Numbered from the stretch's first letter, positions 36,277 through 45,979 are shown. The stretch: 64,000 nt of DNA from Roseovarius nanhaiticus (GCF_900156535.1 NZ_FTNV01000001.1:1984001-2048000), one strand, 5' to 3'. The notes: generated by a model not told the origin, from the sequence alone. Translations and numbers: made by a program.

Positions 36277-37509
36277 TTACTCGGTCAGATAGGGGATCGG
36301 ATCGAGACTGTCGAACCCGTTGCGTACTTCGAAATGGACGGCGGCGGCCCCGGTCGACGGAATTTTGGCCAACGTCTGCCCGCGGCTGACGCTGTCGCCT
36401 GTCTTGACCGCGACATTGTCGACATTGGAATAGACGGTCAGCAGATTATTCGCATGTTTGACGACGATGATCGGCGTGCCCTTGGTGTCTTTGGTAATCG
36501 CGGCGACCGTGCCGCCATCGGCAGCCTTGACGGCGGTCCCGGGGCTGGCCGCGATATCAATGCCGTCATTCTTGCCCTTGGAATAAGGGCGCACGATGTC
36601 GCCGACCACCGGATAGCTCATTCGCGCCTTGGGCGCCGAGGCAGTCGTCTGTTGCTGTCCAAGGTCAGGCGCCTCCTTGGGCGTCGTTGCCGCAGCGGTT
36701 GCGGCGGGCACGGTGTCCTCCTCGGGCAACGGCGTCGCCGCGCTGGGAGGCTCTGGCGTAGGGGTCCCGGCGCCGGGTGGCTGCGTGGTGACCGGCACAT
36801 CGCTGGCGTCGAAGGTGGCGGTCCGCTCGCCCGGAAGGGCAACGGGTATGATCAGGAACTGGCCCTCGCGCACCGCGAAGTCGGAGCCAAGGCCGTTCCA
36901 TTCCGCCAGGCTGCGGATCGAGACATTGTAGAGCCGTGCGATGGTATAAGCCGTCTCGCCGCGCGCAACCTTGTGGCGCACCGGTTCTACCCCGCTTTGG
37001 GCGGTGGTGGCGGCGGGCGACAGGCTGCTGGTTTCGATCTGGCTGGAGGAGGCATTCTCGATCGCGGCGCCCGCGATCTGGGTGATGTCGCCATCGCCGG
37101 GTCGGATGGGGCCGCCGGCCGGCTCGGCCACGCGGCCGGGTAGGGCGATCACCTCGCCGGCGCGCAATGGATCGCCCGGCTGAATGCCATTATAGCTGGC
37201 CAGCGCGGTGGCGTCGGTGCCGATGCGCTGTGCGAGGCTGGAAAGCGTGTCGCCGCGGCGCGCCACGGCGACCTGGTAGCCGGGATACGAGATGATGCCG
37301 CGCGCGTCGGGCTGCGGCCGGTTCGCCGTCGCGGTGCGTGCTGCGCCGGCGGTGTCGAGCCCACCGATGGGGCCACGCATATCGAGATCCATGGTGTCGC
37401 CGCAGGCCGAGAGCGCCAGCGCGCAGGAGCCTGCCAGAAGCACGGCGAGGCGCGGGCGCCGGGCGGCGGCGCGATGTGCACGAAAATGGGGGCGCAAATG
37501 GCTGCTCAT
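36277..37509 (-). CDS. NlpD-like lipoprotein with LysM domains and a degenerate LytM (M23) domain
   Basis: A 410-residue envelope lipoprotein. The signal ends in lipobox LALSAC (lipidated Cys about residue 36). Two LysM peptidoglycan-binding domains follow (VARRGDTLSSLAQRIG and VARGETAYTIARLYNVS), then a Pro/Thr linker and a C-terminal LytM domain. The zinc site is lost: the H-x-G-x-D motif reads NDGID, the YxH position reads YSN, and the HxH motif reads AVHFEV. It is thus probably an amidase activator rather than a hydrolase. The neighbours pcm and surE match the classical surE-pcm-nlpD order. The start at 37509 fits the lipoprotein signal. Confidence 0.88.
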   Translation of the reverse strand: MSSHLRPHFRAHRAAARRPRLAVLLAGSCALALSACGDTMDLDMRGPIGGLDTAGAARTATANRPQPDARGIISYPGYQVAVARRGDTLSSLAQRIGTDATALASYNGIQPGDPLRAGEVIALPGRVAEPAGGPIRPGDGDITQIAGAAIENASSSQIETSSLSPAATTAQSGVEPVRHKVARGETAYTIARLYNVSIRSLAEWNGLGSDFAVREGQFLIIPVALPGERTATFDASDVPVTTQPPGAGTPTPEPPSAATPLPEEDTVPAATAAATTPKEAPDLGQQQTTASAPKARMSYPVVGDIVRPYSKGKNDGIDIAASPGTAVKAADGGTVAAITKDTKGTPIIVVKHANNLLTVYSNVDNVAVKTGDSVSRGQTLAKIPSTGAAAVHFEVRNGFDSLDPIPYLTE

Positions 37510-37643
37510 ATCGGTCTCGTCCTCACGTTCGGCCCCGTTTTGTACCGGGACATGCGTCGTTTCTGTTACGGCCGCTGCGCCTGACGCGCGCGCCGTGCCT
37601 TGCGCGCTAAAATGCCCCGAAAAGGGGAGGGATGGCAACCGTT

Positions 37644-38303
37644 TCAGGCAGTATCGCGCCCCAGCCCCTCGATCAGCGGAACAAAGCGGACGGGGCGCAG
37701 CTCGTCATAGTCGAAACCGCGCTCCAGGCGGGTCACGCGGATCAGGCGCTGCACCGTGTCGGATTGGCCCACGGGCACCACCATGATGCCGCCCACCTTG
37801 AGCTGCGCCAGAAGTGGCCCCGGCGGATCCTCGGCCGCCGCCGTCACCAGAATACGGTCGAAAGGCGCCTGATCGGGCAGGCCGAAACTGCCATCCGCGG
37901 TGAGCGCCGTGATATTGGTCAGATCGAGCGCCGAGAAGATCTGCATCGCCTCCTGCACCAGGCGGCGATGGCGGTCCACCGTGTAGACGCGCCGGGCCAG
38001 AAGGCTGAGGATCGCGGCCTGATAGCCCGAGCCGGTGCCCACCTCCAGCACCTTGTCGCGCCCGGTGAGCTTGAGCGCCTGGGTCATCAGCCCGACCACG
38101 GAAGGCTGGCTGATCGTCTGCCCGCACGCTATGGGCAGGGGCATGTCCTCATAGGCGCGGTCGGCGAAATAGCCGCGGATAAACGGGCCGCGATCGATCC
38201 GTTCCATTGCATCGAGCACGCGATTGTCGGTGATCCCCTTCGAGCGCAGCGCGAAGAGGAACTGCATCTTGCGTTCGGCTGGGTCGTCGTCCGCGTCCAT
38301 CAT
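37644..38303 (-). CDS. pcm: protein-L-isoaspartate O-methyltransferase
   Basis: A 219-residue SAM-dependent repair enzyme that methylates isoaspartyl residues in aged proteins. The cofactor motif [18 protein letters not shown] and the preceding [17 protein letters not shown] are typical of the family; post-motif I reads [10 protein letters not shown]. The ATG at 38303 overlaps the surE stop, so the two are coupled. It is followed by the NlpD-like gene after 134 bases. Confidence 0.94.
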   Translation of the reverse strand: MMDADDDPAERKMQFLFALRSKGITDNRVLDAMERIDRGPFIRGYFADRAYEDMPLPIACGQTISQPSVVGLMTQALKLTGRDKVLEVGTGSGYQAAILSLLARRVYTVDRHRRLVQEAMQIFSALDLTNITALTADGSFGLPDQAPFDRILVTAAAEDPPGPLLAQLKVGGIMVVPVGQSDTVQRLIRVTRLERGFDYDELRPVRFVPLIEGLGRDTA

Positions 38304-39082
38304 TCGATAGCTTTCAAAGGCTCCAGGATGTCGTGCGCGGTCAGATCCGCGCGCATCGGCGTGACCGAGATGTAGCCATCCAGATTGACGGCCGCGTCCG
38401 ATCCGGGCGAGGTCGGCTCTTGCTGCGGTGCGCCCGTGACCCAGAGAAACCGGCGCCCCGATGGCGCCACATGCGGCTGCACGCCAAAGCCGATATCGCG
38501 GCGAAAGCCTTGGCGCGCGGCACGCAAGCCCTTGACGCCGCTGGCCGGCACAGGCGGAAAATTAACGTTGTAGAAAATGCCGTAATCGTCATCCGTCCAG
38601 ACGCCCTTGTCCAATAGGCGCTGCAGCGTGCTTAGCCCGTGCTGGCGCGACGCCTCGAACGTGTCATCGAGATCCTTGTTGGCGGGCCCGTAGAATTGGC
38701 TGAGCGCGATGGCGCGGATGCCTTGCAGGGCCGCCTCCATCGCGGCGCCCAAGGTGCCGGAATACACCGCGTTCTCGGCGGCGTTGTTGCCGCGATTGAC
38801 ACCCGACAAAACCAGATCGGGGCGCGCTTCCTTCATCACATCGTGGAGGCCCGCGAGGACACAATCGGCGGGACTGCCCTCGACCGCGTAGCGGCGCGGG
38901 CCCATTTTGCTCACCATCATGGGGCGGGTGTAGGAAATGGCGTGTCCGACGCCCGATTGCTCGAAGGCGGGCGCGACGCACCAGACCTCACCATCCGGTC
39001 CGGCCAACGCCTCGGCCATTTCAGTCAGAACGGCAAGACCGGGCGCGTTGATTCCATCGTCATTGGTGATGAGTATGCGCAT
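38300..39082 (-). CDS. surE: 5'/3'-nucleotidase SurE
   Basis: A 260-residue metal-dependent phosphatase. The N-terminal motif [13 protein letters not shown] holds metal-binding Asp8 and Asp9. [20 protein letters not shown] supplies further ligands (Asn) and the conserved GT region. It hydrolyses nucleoside monophosphates and polyphosphate in stationary phase. It heads the surE-pcm-nlpD-like group on the minus strand. Confidence 0.95.
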   Translation of the reverse strand: MRILITNDDGINAPGLAVLTEMAEALAGPDGEVWCVAPAFEQSGVGHAISYTRPMMVSKMGPRRYAVEGSPADCVLAGLHDVMKEARPDLVLSGVNRGNNAAENAVYSGTLGAAMEAALQGIRAIALSQFYGPANKDLDDTFEASRQHGLSTLQRLLDKGVWTDDDYGIFYNVNFPPVPASGVKGLRAARQGFRRDIGFGVQPHVAPSGRRFLWVTGAPQQEPTSPGSDAAVNLDGYISVTPMRADLTAHDILEPLKAIE

Positions 39083-39237
39083 TCTCGCCTATTCCTCTTG
39101 CCGCGTCGTCTTGACATCCTCTCTATCGGGCGCGCCGCAGGCGGGCAAGCGGTTGGGCCGGCCCTTGTGAGGCATCGGCCTTGATCCTTGAAGCTTGGCG
39201 GCATATCCAAAGGCTTTACTGCAGGGAGTTTGCCGCG

Positions 39238-39471
39238 ATGAGCAGCCGCAGAATGACCACCGCTTTCGAGATCTCCGGCTCGGTCCTTGCCATGGCATAT
39301 GCCTTGCTGATCGCGTCCAATACCGGCAATGAAATACTGGGGTTCAGCCTGTTGCTGGTCTCTTCGGCGCTTTTTGCGGGCTGGGCGGTGATCGACGCGC
39401 GCTGGACCTTCCTGCTGCTTCAGGCCTTCTACGCTACATCCGCCATCATCGGGCTGGTGCGCTGGGGCTAA
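39238..39471 (+). CDS. small membrane protein of unknown function
   Basis: A 77-residue protein with two or three hydrophobic helices (EISGSVLAMAYALLIA, GFSLLLVSSALFAGWAVI, FLLLQAFYATSAIIGLVRWG). The last segment recalls the C-terminal helix of PnuC-type vitamin transporters and YgjV-like proteins, but the protein is too short to be a complete transporter. The ATG at 39238 is preceded by AGGGAG; an in-frame TTG or ATG further upstream would spoil the compact membrane layout. It lies alone between surE and the SDR gene. Confidence 0.6.
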   Translation: MSSRRMTTAFEISGSVLAMAYALLIASNTGNEILGFSLLLVSSALFAGWAVIDARWTFLLLQAFYATSAIIGLVRWG

Positions 39472-39491
39472 ATGGCCTTTGGCCGCAGTGC

Positions 39492-40130
39492 TTAGCCCAT
39501 CAATGCCAAAAGCCGCCGCGCCTCGTCCTGCGCGTTCGCCAATGCGTCCCGGTCTTCGCCGGGATAAAAGCGCGCGCGCGTTGCCGTGGCCATGGGGCCG
39601 GGGCTGACGATGTGTACCTTGGGGCCATGCTTGGCCGTCTCGGCCTGCCACGAGCGGGCGAGCGCGATTTGTGCCGCCTTCGTCGCGCCATAAGCACCGG
39701 CAAATTTCTCACCGGCCTTGAAATCCTCAAAGAACATGGCCTGTCCATCCGCCCCCAAAAGCGGCGCGATGAAGGGGATGAGGTGGCCCGTGGCGGTCAC
39801 ATTGGTTGCGACCGACTTGTCCCAATCGCGCACATCCATATGCATCGCCGGGCTGAGTGGCGCGGCATGCACTGCGGTATGCGCCCAGATATGAACCCGT
39901 CCCCAACGGTCGTGGATGCTACGGCAGAGCTGGCGCATCGCGTCACCGTTGGTGATGTCCATGGGCGCCAGTGTGGCTGAATGGCCCGCCGCCTGAATGC
40001 GGTCGTCCAGTTCCTCCAGCGCGCCCGTGGTGCGCGCGACGGCAACGACGTGATGCGATGCGGCCAATTCGAGAGCGAGGGCCGCGCCTAGGCCGCGCGA
40101 GGCGCCGGTGATGAGGGCTATTTGTGTCAT
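39492..40130 (-). CDS. short-chain dehydrogenase/reductase family protein
   Basis: A 212-residue SDR. The cofactor motif TGASRGLGA lies at residues 9-17, with the NVTATGHLIPF helix and the catalytic pair Tyr and Lys in YGATKAAQIALA. The position of the usual catalytic Ser, about 13 residues before Tyr, reads MFFEDFKAG, so the Ser appears to be missing, as in some YciK-like members. Its activity may be altered. The start MTQIALIT at 40130 is the natural SDR N-terminus. The substrate is unknown. It is divergent from the methyltransferase gene, with 157 bases between. Confidence 0.85.
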   Translation of the reverse strand: MTQIALITGASRGLGAALALELAASHHVVAVARTTGALEELDDRIQAAGHSATLAPMDITNGDAMRQLCRSIHDRWGRVHIWAHTAVHAAPLSPAMHMDVRDWDKSVATNVTATGHLIPFIAPLLGADGQAMFFEDFKAGEKFAGAYGATKAAQIALARSWQAETAKHGPKVHIVSPGPMATATRARFYPGEDRDALANAQDEARRLLALMG

Positions 40131-40287
40131 GGCGGGGGTGTGCACCCGGCGCGCGGCGGCGTCAAGAGGCAGCCGCCCGCGGATCATCCTGGCATGGTGA
40201 TCCGCCGGCAAGACCCGTCTCACCGAGGCAAAATTGACCTCAAGCGCGATCACGGCTAAGCTTTCACCGGCTGTATTGGAGGATTTC

Positions 40288-41088
40288 GTGACGGACCCCT
40301 TTCAGAATGTCGATGCAGCCGGCCCCGAATTCATCCATGTTTTCGCGAACGCGATGGAGGTGCGGCAGTCCGAGCCCGCGATGGAGACGATCGTGGCACG
40401 TTATCTGGACAAACTGGCATTTTCAGAGGGCAGCCTGACAGTCGAAGTCGGCTCGGGGGCAGGCGCGATCGCGCGCAGGATCGCGGACCGCGCCGCGCCC
40501 GGCGCGGTGATCGGCTTCGAGCCGTCCAAGGGCTTCGTCGAGGAGGCGCGGATACGCGCCGAAGGCGTCGAGAACCTGTCTTTCGAGGTGGCCGACGGTG
40601 CCGCGCTTCCGTTGCCGGACGACGCGGCGGACGCCGTCGTCATGCATACCGTCCTGTCACATGTCGACAAACCCGACACGCTTATCGGCGAGGCCTGCCG
40701 CGTGCTGCGGTCCGGAGGACGACTGGTCATCTGCGACGCGGATTTCTCGAAATCGACGCTTTCGAGCTTTGCGAATGATCCGCTCGATATCTGCGCGCGG
40801 GAATTCACGTCGCATTTCGTGACGGACGCTTATCTGGTGGGCAAGCTGCGACAGCTGATCGCCGATGCGGGCCTTATCCTTGAGGACTTCACCCACGAGA
40901 CCCGTGTCTCATCGACGCGAGAGGGTATGCGGCCGTGGGTCGACCGGGTCACGTCATTGATGGTGGAACGCGGCGATATCGGTCAGCCATTGGCGGATGC
41001 GTTCGTCGCCGAGTTCGAAAGACGTGCGGATAACGGCACGCTCTACGGCTATCAGGTCTTTGCGACCGCCATTGCGCTGAAGCCCTGA
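40288..41088 (+). CDS. class I SAM-dependent methyltransferase
   Basis: A 266-residue Methyltransf_11-type enzyme with motif I VEVGSGAGAIARRIA, an acidic residue ending the second strand (IGFEPS), and VADGAALPLPDDAADAVVM containing the typical LPF-like loop. The GTG start at 40288 is chosen because TGGAGGA lies four bases upstream; a TTG at 40234 is in frame but has no such site. The acceptor substrate is unknown; the family includes ubiquinone and small-molecule methylases. It ends seven bases before the convergent purF. Confidence 0.82.
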   Translation: MTDPFQNVDAAGPEFIHVFANAMEVRQSEPAMETIVARYLDKLAFSEGSLTVEVGSGAGAIARRIADRAAPGAVIGFEPSKGFVEEARIRAEGVENLSFEVADGAALPLPDDAADAVVMHTVLSHVDKPDTLIGEACRVLRSGGRLVICDADFSKSTLSSFANDPLDICAREFTSHFVTDAYLVGKLRQLIADAGLILEDFTHETRVSSTREGMRPWVDRVTSLMVERGDIGQPLADAFVAEFERRADNGTLYGYQVFATAIALKP

Positions 41089-41111
41089 AGGCGGCCTATT
41101 CTGCCGCCTTC
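41087..41111. terminator. possible bidirectional hairpin between methyltransferase and purF
   Basis: GAAGGCGGC (41087-41095) pairs with GCCGCCTTC (41103-41111) over a 7-base loop. It overlaps both stop codons and has no T-tract, so termination is uncertain. Confidence 0.4.
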
Positions 41112-42574
41112 AACTCGAACCCCTGCTCGATCTGATCCGAAGGACGCACCGGGTATTCGCCCGAGAAGCACGCATCGCAATATTGCGGGCTTTTCGCGTC
41201 ACGGCCATTCGCCTCGCCCACGGCGCGATACATGCCGTCGAGCGAGATGAACTTGAGGCTGTCCACGGCCAGATGCTGGCGCATTTCTTCCTCGTCCATG
41301 GTCGCGGCCAGCAGCTTGTCGCGCTGGGGCGTGTCGACGCCGTAAAAGCACGGCCATGCGGTGGGCGGCGACGCGATGCGGAAATGCACCTCCGCGGCGC
41401 CCGCGTCTAGGATCATCTCGCGGATCTTGCGGCTGGTGGTGCCGCGTACCACGCTGTCATCGACGAGGATCACACGCTTGCCCGCGATCAGCGCGCGGTT
41501 GACGTTCAGCTTGAGGCGCACGCCCATGTTGCGGATCTGCTCGGTCGGCTCGATGAAGGTGCGGCCCATATACTGGTTGCGGATGATGCCCATCGCGTAG
41601 GGAATGCCGGATTGCTGGCTGAAACCGATGGCCGCAGGCACGCCGCTGTCTGGCACGGGGCAGACAAGATCGGCCTCGACAGGGCTTTCCTTGGCCAGCT
41701 CCACTCCGATCTGGCGGCGCGTCTCGTAGACGCTGCGATCGCCGATGATGCTGTCGGGGCGGCTGAAATAGACATGCTCGAAGATGCAGAAGCGGGGCTT
41801 TTGCTTGCGGAAGGGAAAATGGCTCTCGACGCCAGATTTGGTGATAACCACCAATTCGCCCGGCGCGACCTCGCGGATATACGTGGCGCCGATAATGTCG
41901 AGCGCGCAGGTTTCACTGCTGAGGACCCAGCCATCGCCGACCTGGCCCAGAACCAGAGGCCGCACGCCCAGAGGGTCGCGCACGCCAATCAGCTTGGTCC
42001 GGGTCATGGCAACGATGGAAAACGCACCCTCGACCCGGCGCAGCGCGTCCTCCATCCGCTCGGGGATGGTGCGCTGCAGGCTGCGGGCCATGAGGTGGAT
42101 GATGCACTCGCTGTCGGAGTTGGATTGAAAGATGCTGCCGCGCTCGATCAACTCCTTGCGCAGGGCCATCGCGTTGGTGATGTTGCCGTTATGCGCTATC
42201 GCCGCGCCGCCCATGGCAAACTCGCCAAAGAAAGGCTGTACGTCGCGGATGACGGGCATCTTGCCGCCCGAGGTCGAGTAGCGCACATGACCGATGGCCA
42301 ATTCGCCCGGCAGCGTCTCCATCAGGCTCTGCTTGGTGAAGTTATCGCGCACATAGCCAAAGCGGCGGGCGCTGTTGAAGCCCTCATTGGCGCAGTAGCT
42401 GACGATACCGCCGGCCTCCTGACCGCGATGCTGCAGCGCATGAAGGCCAAGGGCGGTGAAGTTCGCCGCCTCGGGGACGCCGATTACACCAAAGACGCCG
42501 CATTCTTCCTTCAGCTTGTCGCCGTCCTCCGCGTCTCGCAGATAGGATGTATCAAAGGGATGGGCGGGAGGCAT
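41096..42574 (-). CDS. purF: amidophosphoribosyltransferase
   Basis: The first committed enzyme of purine synthesis, about 492 residues; it makes phosphoribosylamine from PRPP and glutamine. A short propeptide ends before the catalytic Cys in KEECGVFGVIG. The glutaminase signature ALQHRGQEAGGI and the PRPP loop VILVDDSVVRGTTSRKI are intact. The ATG at 42574 (MPPAHPFDT) is used here; a TTG at 42586 preceded by GGAG is also possible. Upstream minus-strand genes (ydcZ-like, cvpA) match the known cvpA-purF neighbourhood. Confidence 0.95.
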   Translation of the reverse strand: MPPAHPFDTSYLRDAEDGDKLKEECGVFGVIGVPEAANFTALGLHALQHRGQEAGGIVSYCANEGFNSARRFGYVRDNFTKQSLMETLPGELAIGHVRYSTSGGKMPVIRDVQPFFGEFAMGGAAIAHNGNITNAMALRKELIERGSIFQSNSDSECIIHLMARSLQRTIPERMEDALRRVEGAFSIVAMTRTKLIGVRDPLGVRPLVLGQVGDGWVLSSETCALDIIGATYIREVAPGELVVITKSGVESHFPFRKQKPRFCIFEHVYFSRPDSIIGDRSVYETRRQIGVELAKESPVEADLVCPVPDSGVPAAIGFSQQSGIPYAMGIIRNQYMGRTFIEPTEQIRNMGVRLKLNVNRALIAGKRVILVDDSVVRGTTSRKIREMILDAGAAEVHFRIASPPTAWPCFYGVDTPQRDKLLAATMDEEEMRQHLAVDSLKFISLDGMYRAVGEANGRDAKSPQYCDACFSGEYPVRPSDQIEQGFELKAAE

Positions 42575-42672
42575 GAGTTTGGTCAAGGGGCGCTCCGAAT
42601 CCGGTTTTCACAGATGTGACACACATAAGGACTGATGGCGCCGGTGTCACGGCATGATCTCGCTGAAGTGAT

Positions 42673-43119
42673 CTACCAGCGCGACAGGATCACGCCGCCC
42701 GCCACCAAGGCGGTCGATAGAACACGGGTAACATTGATGCTGTGCTGGGCTACGCCGAACGCGCCATAGTGATCGAGCAGCAGCGCCGCGCCCATCTGTC
42801 CGAAGATCATCAGCGATGCGGTGGTGACGACCCCGAGGATCGGCACGCTCCAAAGCGCGGCAAAGACGAAAAGCGCGCCCATGGCACCGCCCACCAGCAA
42901 AAATGGTGGCGCCTTGACCGCACGCAGCAGGCTGGAGCCGTCGCCGATAAGGATGGTGGCAATCAGCAGAACCGCGAATCCTATGGCGAAGGACACGGTG
43001 GCCGCGCCGACGGGACTGCCGATGCTGCGCCCCAAGGCTGCGTTGATCGGCGCCTGACTTGCGATCATGGCGCCGGCCACCGCCATCAATACCGTCGCGA
43101 TCAGGATCTGGTTTGCCAT
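42673..43119 (-). CDS. DMT family transporter, YdcZ (DUF606) type
   Basis: A 148-residue membrane protein with five hydrophobic helices, one half of a drug/metabolite transporter fold. The N-terminus VAGAMIASQAPINAALGRSI is the DUF606 signature (small residues and a conserved N-ALG). Such proteins probably work as dimers. The substrate is unknown. It sits between cvpA and purF on the same strand and may share their transcript (24 bases after cvpA). Confidence 0.85.
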   Translation of the reverse strand: MANQILIATVLMAVAGAMIASQAPINAALGRSIGSPVGAATVSFAIGFAVLLIATILIGDGSSLLRAVKAPPFLLVGGAMGALFVFAALWSVPILGVVTTASLMIFGQMGAALLLDHYGAFGVAQHSINVTRVLSTALVAGGVILSRW

Positions 43120-43143
43120 CAGGGGCTCCCGTGCCCTATTGCC

Positions 43144-43755
43144 TTATTGCGCGGGTTCGGCAGGGGCAATCGTGCTCTCGGCCGGTGCGGTGGAGGCGGG
43201 CGGCGCGTCGCAGGCACCGACCAGCGATTCGTACTGCGCGGTGATCCAGCCCAATGCCTGCTCGGGGTTGCCGTCCTCGATCTTGCCGGTCATCTGGCCA
43301 AAGACGCGGGCCGAGCGGCTGTCGTCGATCATCTGGATGTCCTGGCCCGTCACGACGGTGTCATATACGAAGTAAGCGATGGCGACGAGTAGAACGCCCC
43401 GTGCCACGCCAAAGACAAAGCCAAGTCCCTGGTCCAGTCCGCCGAGGGCCGAACGCTGCACCAGCGACGAGAAAAGCGGTGTGATGAAAGACGCGACGAT
43501 GAGTGCCACGGCAAAGACGACGGCGAAGGCACCGATCATGCTCAGCTCGCAGCTGTCGGCGATGAAGCCGCCGACCATCGGGATTTCCTTGACCAAAGGC
43601 TCGACCTGCGGCGCGAACATGAAGGCAAGGATGCCTGCCACGACCCAGCCCGCAATGGCCAGCGCCTCGCGCACCAATCCGCGGCTGTAGGCCAGAAGCG
43701 CCGACAGAACGATAACCAGCGCCACTACGCCGTCGATGATGGTAAATCCGTCCAT
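43144..43755 (-). CDS. cvpA: CvpA family membrane protein
   Basis: A 203-residue inner-membrane protein, named for its role in colicin V production in E. coli, with four predicted helices (DGVVALVIVLSALLAYSRG, ALAIAGWVVAGILAFMF and two more). The family motif SRGLVREALAIAGW is clear. The C-terminal 40 residues are polar and Ala/Pro-rich with two Cys. The position between radA and purF is standard in alphaproteobacteria. The molecular role is unresolved; envelope homeostasis has been proposed. Confidence 0.9.
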   Translation of the reverse strand: MDGFTIIDGVVALVIVLSALLAYSRGLVREALAIAGWVVAGILAFMFAPQVEPLVKEIPMVGGFIADSCELSMIGAFAVVFAVALIVASFITPLFSSLVQRSALGGLDQGLGFVFGVARGVLLVAIAYFVYDTVVTGQDIQMIDDSRSARVFGQMTGKIEDGNPEQALGWITAQYESLVGACDAPPASTAPAESTIAPAEPAQ

Positions 43756-43778
43756 GTCGCCCCGATCCTGATGCGCGT

Positions 43779-45146
43779 TTATCCAGCGCCGAAAATGTCA
43801 CCTACGAAACCGGTCAAGTCCGCCGCGCGCGTCAGTCTCAGACCACTCTTTCCGCCGGACTTGCCGCCCTCGGGAAGGATTGCCGCGGTAAAACCAAGTT
43901 TCTCGGCCTCTTTCAACCTGTTTTCGGTCTGGCCTACCGGGCGCAGCGCCCCCGAGAGGCTTATTTCCCCGAAAACGACCGTATCGGCGGGCAGGGCGGC
44001 GTCTTCCCGCGCAGACATGAGCGCGGCGGCGACGGCCAGATCCGCCGCCGGCTCGCTGATCTTCATACCGCCCGCGACGTTCAGATAGACGTCGAGCCCT
44101 GCAAAGGGGATACCGACGCGCGATTCCAGAACAGCGAGAATCATCGACAGGCGCGCGCCGTCCCATCCGACCACCGCGCGGCGCGGCTGGCTGTGGGGTG
44201 AGGGCGCGACAAGGGCTTGCAGCTCGACCAGAACGGGGCGTGTGCCCTCGATACCCGAAAACACCACCGAGCCGGGCGAGGGCGTACCGCGTTCCGACAA
44301 GAAGAGCGCAGACGGGTTGGATACCTGAGCCAATCCGCCGCCCGTCATCTCGAAAACACCAATCTCATCGGCAGGGCCAAAGCGGTTCTTGACCGCGCGC
44401 AGGATACGGAACTGGTGTCCGCGCTCGCCCTCGAAATAAAGCACGGTGTCGACCATGTGTTCGACCACGCGGGGGCCGGCGATCTGGCCGTCCTTGGTGA
44501 CATGGCCCACCAGCACCACGCTGACGCCCTTGCGCTTGGCGAAGCTGGTCAGCTCATGCGCGGCGGCGCGCACCTGGCTGACGCTGCCCGGTGCGCTACC
44601 GATCGTGTCCAGCCACATGGTCTGGATGGAATCGATGATGACCAGCTGGGGCTTTTCCGCCTCGATCGTGGTCAGGATGTCGCGCAGGTTCGTCTCGGCG
44701 GCCAGCTGCACATTGGCGCCGGACAAGCCCAGCCGGTCGGCGCGCATGCGCACCTGCGCGCTGGCCTCCTCGCCCGACACATAGATTGTCTTGAGGCCTT
44801 GCCCTGCGAAACTGGCTGCAGCCTGCAACAGAAGCGTGGATTTGCCGATGCCCGGATCGCCGCCGACCAGAATGGCAGAGGCGGGGACAAGGCCGCCACC
44901 CAGCACGCGGTCCAGCTCGTCCATGCCAGACGAGGTACGCGGCGGCGGCGCCTCCTTGGCCGAAAGGTCCGTCAGGGTCATGCCCTTGCCGCGGCTGACG
45001 CCCAGCGAATTGGCGGCGGGCCCGGCGCTGAGCCCCTCATCCTCTTGGATGGTGTTCCACGCACCGCACGCATCGCAGCGGCCCGACCATTTGGTGTGGA
45101 CCGCGCCGCAGGCCGTGCAGGTGAAGGTGGGTTGGTTCTTTGCCAT
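43779..45146 (-). CDS. radA: DNA repair protein RadA
   Basis: A 455-residue RecA-like ATPase that drives branch migration in recombination. An N-terminal four-Cys zinc finger (Cys10, 13, 24, 27 in CTACGAVHTKWSGRCDAC) is followed by Walker A GGDPGIGKS, the RadA-specific KNRFG motif, and a C-terminal Lon-protease-like domain. The start MAKNQPTFTC at 45146 is the family standard; an ATG at 45164 adds six residues. cvpA follows after 23 bases on the same strand. Confidence 0.95.
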   Translation of the reverse strand: MAKNQPTFTCTACGAVHTKWSGRCDACGAWNTIQEDEGLSAGPAANSLGVSRGKGMTLTDLSAKEAPPPRTSSGMDELDRVLGGGLVPASAILVGGDPGIGKSTLLLQAAASFAGQGLKTIYVSGEEASAQVRMRADRLGLSGANVQLAAETNLRDILTTIEAEKPQLVIIDSIQTMWLDTIGSAPGSVSQVRAAAHELTSFAKRKGVSVVLVGHVTKDGQIAGPRVVEHMVDTVLYFEGERGHQFRILRAVKNRFGPADEIGVFEMTGGGLAQVSNPSALFLSERGTPSPGSVVFSGIEGTRPVLVELQALVAPSPHSQPRRAVVGWDGARLSMILAVLESRVGIPFAGLDVYLNVAGGMKISEPAADLAVAAALMSAREDAALPADTVVFGEISLSGALRPVGQTENRLKEAEKLGFTAAILPEGGKSGGKSGLRLTRAADLTGFVGDIFGAG

Positions 45147-45214
45147 GGGCCGCTCATGCCCCAAGCGCGCAGGTCAGTCAAATGCCATACGGCATTAAAG
45201 GCGCGTGGGCGCGG

Positions 45215-45979
45215 CTATTCGGCAGCGGTCTTTATGGGGCCGGCGACGGGACGAGGACCGCGCGGCAGATCCGCCTGATCCAGCTCGGGCAGAACCGTCT
45301 TGAGATCATCCTTGAGGCGGTGCAACTGGCTGCGCGCGACGCTTTCGTCCATGTCGACACGCATCGCCCAATGTTTGAGCTCTTGGCAGACCAGCTTGGC
45401 CTTCTCCAGCCGCGTCTCGAACGCCTCAATCTCCTGCTGGCGCTGGATCAGGAAGGCGCGGGCCCGTTCGACCTTCTCGTCCGAATAGGTCTCGGCCAGT
45501 TCGCGGCTGAGATAGGACATCTGCGCAGCCACCTCCAGCATTGAAGGCTCGAGCGTGCCCAGATCGGGATGATCGTTCAGATGCGCCAGCCGCGCGCGCA
45601 CCGCATCGAACTCGGAATGCACCGAAAAGGCGCCAGCGCGATCCGCGGCGTGGGCGGCGGCATAGGCGCGCGCCACGTCCTCCATGTTGATGGCAAAACG
45701 GCGATGTGAGGTCTCAAGCGCCATGATCCGCCCGTTCGAGGGCAAGAAAAAGCACAGCATCACGGCAAGCGCGGTCGCGCCGATCTGGAACATGCGCCCG
45801 GCGGCGTCATAGGTGGTGTCGCCGATGCGCGCCGTCATTTCCAGCCAGGGCAAGACGCCAAAGGTGGCGAGTGCCGTCACTGTCAGAAGCGAAAGGGTCG
45901 CCGCGACCAGCAAGGCGAAGGCCAGGCGCTGCATCAATGTTTGCGTCAGCCGCCACGCGGCCTTGGTATGACTTGGCAT
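45215..45979 (-). CDS. membrane protein with a coiled-coil domain, Rhodobacterales-specific
   Basis: A 254-residue protein. Two membrane helices near the N-terminus (LAFALLVAATLSLLTVTALA and GATALAVMLCFFLPS) are followed by a long, highly charged helical region with heptad character (residues about 150-230, EKVERARAFLIQRQQEIEAF). Similar proteins are sometimes labelled DNA repair protein, apparently because they lie next to radA; nothing in the sequence supports that. The ATG at 45979 follows TGGGGGGA. The C-terminal tail is Pro-rich. The function is unknown. Confidence 0.7.
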   Translation of the reverse strand: MPSHTKAAWRLTQTLMQRLAFALLVAATLSLLTVTALATFGVLPWLEMTARIGDTTYDAAGRMFQIGATALAVMLCFFLPSNGRIMALETSHRRFAINMEDVARAYAAAHAADRAGAFSVHSEFDAVRARLAHLNDHPDLGTLEPSMLEVAAQMSYLSRELAETYSDEKVERARAFLIQRQQEIEAFETRLEKAKLVCQELKHWAMRVDMDESVARSQLHRLKDDLKTVLPELDQADLPRGPRPVAGPIKTAAE

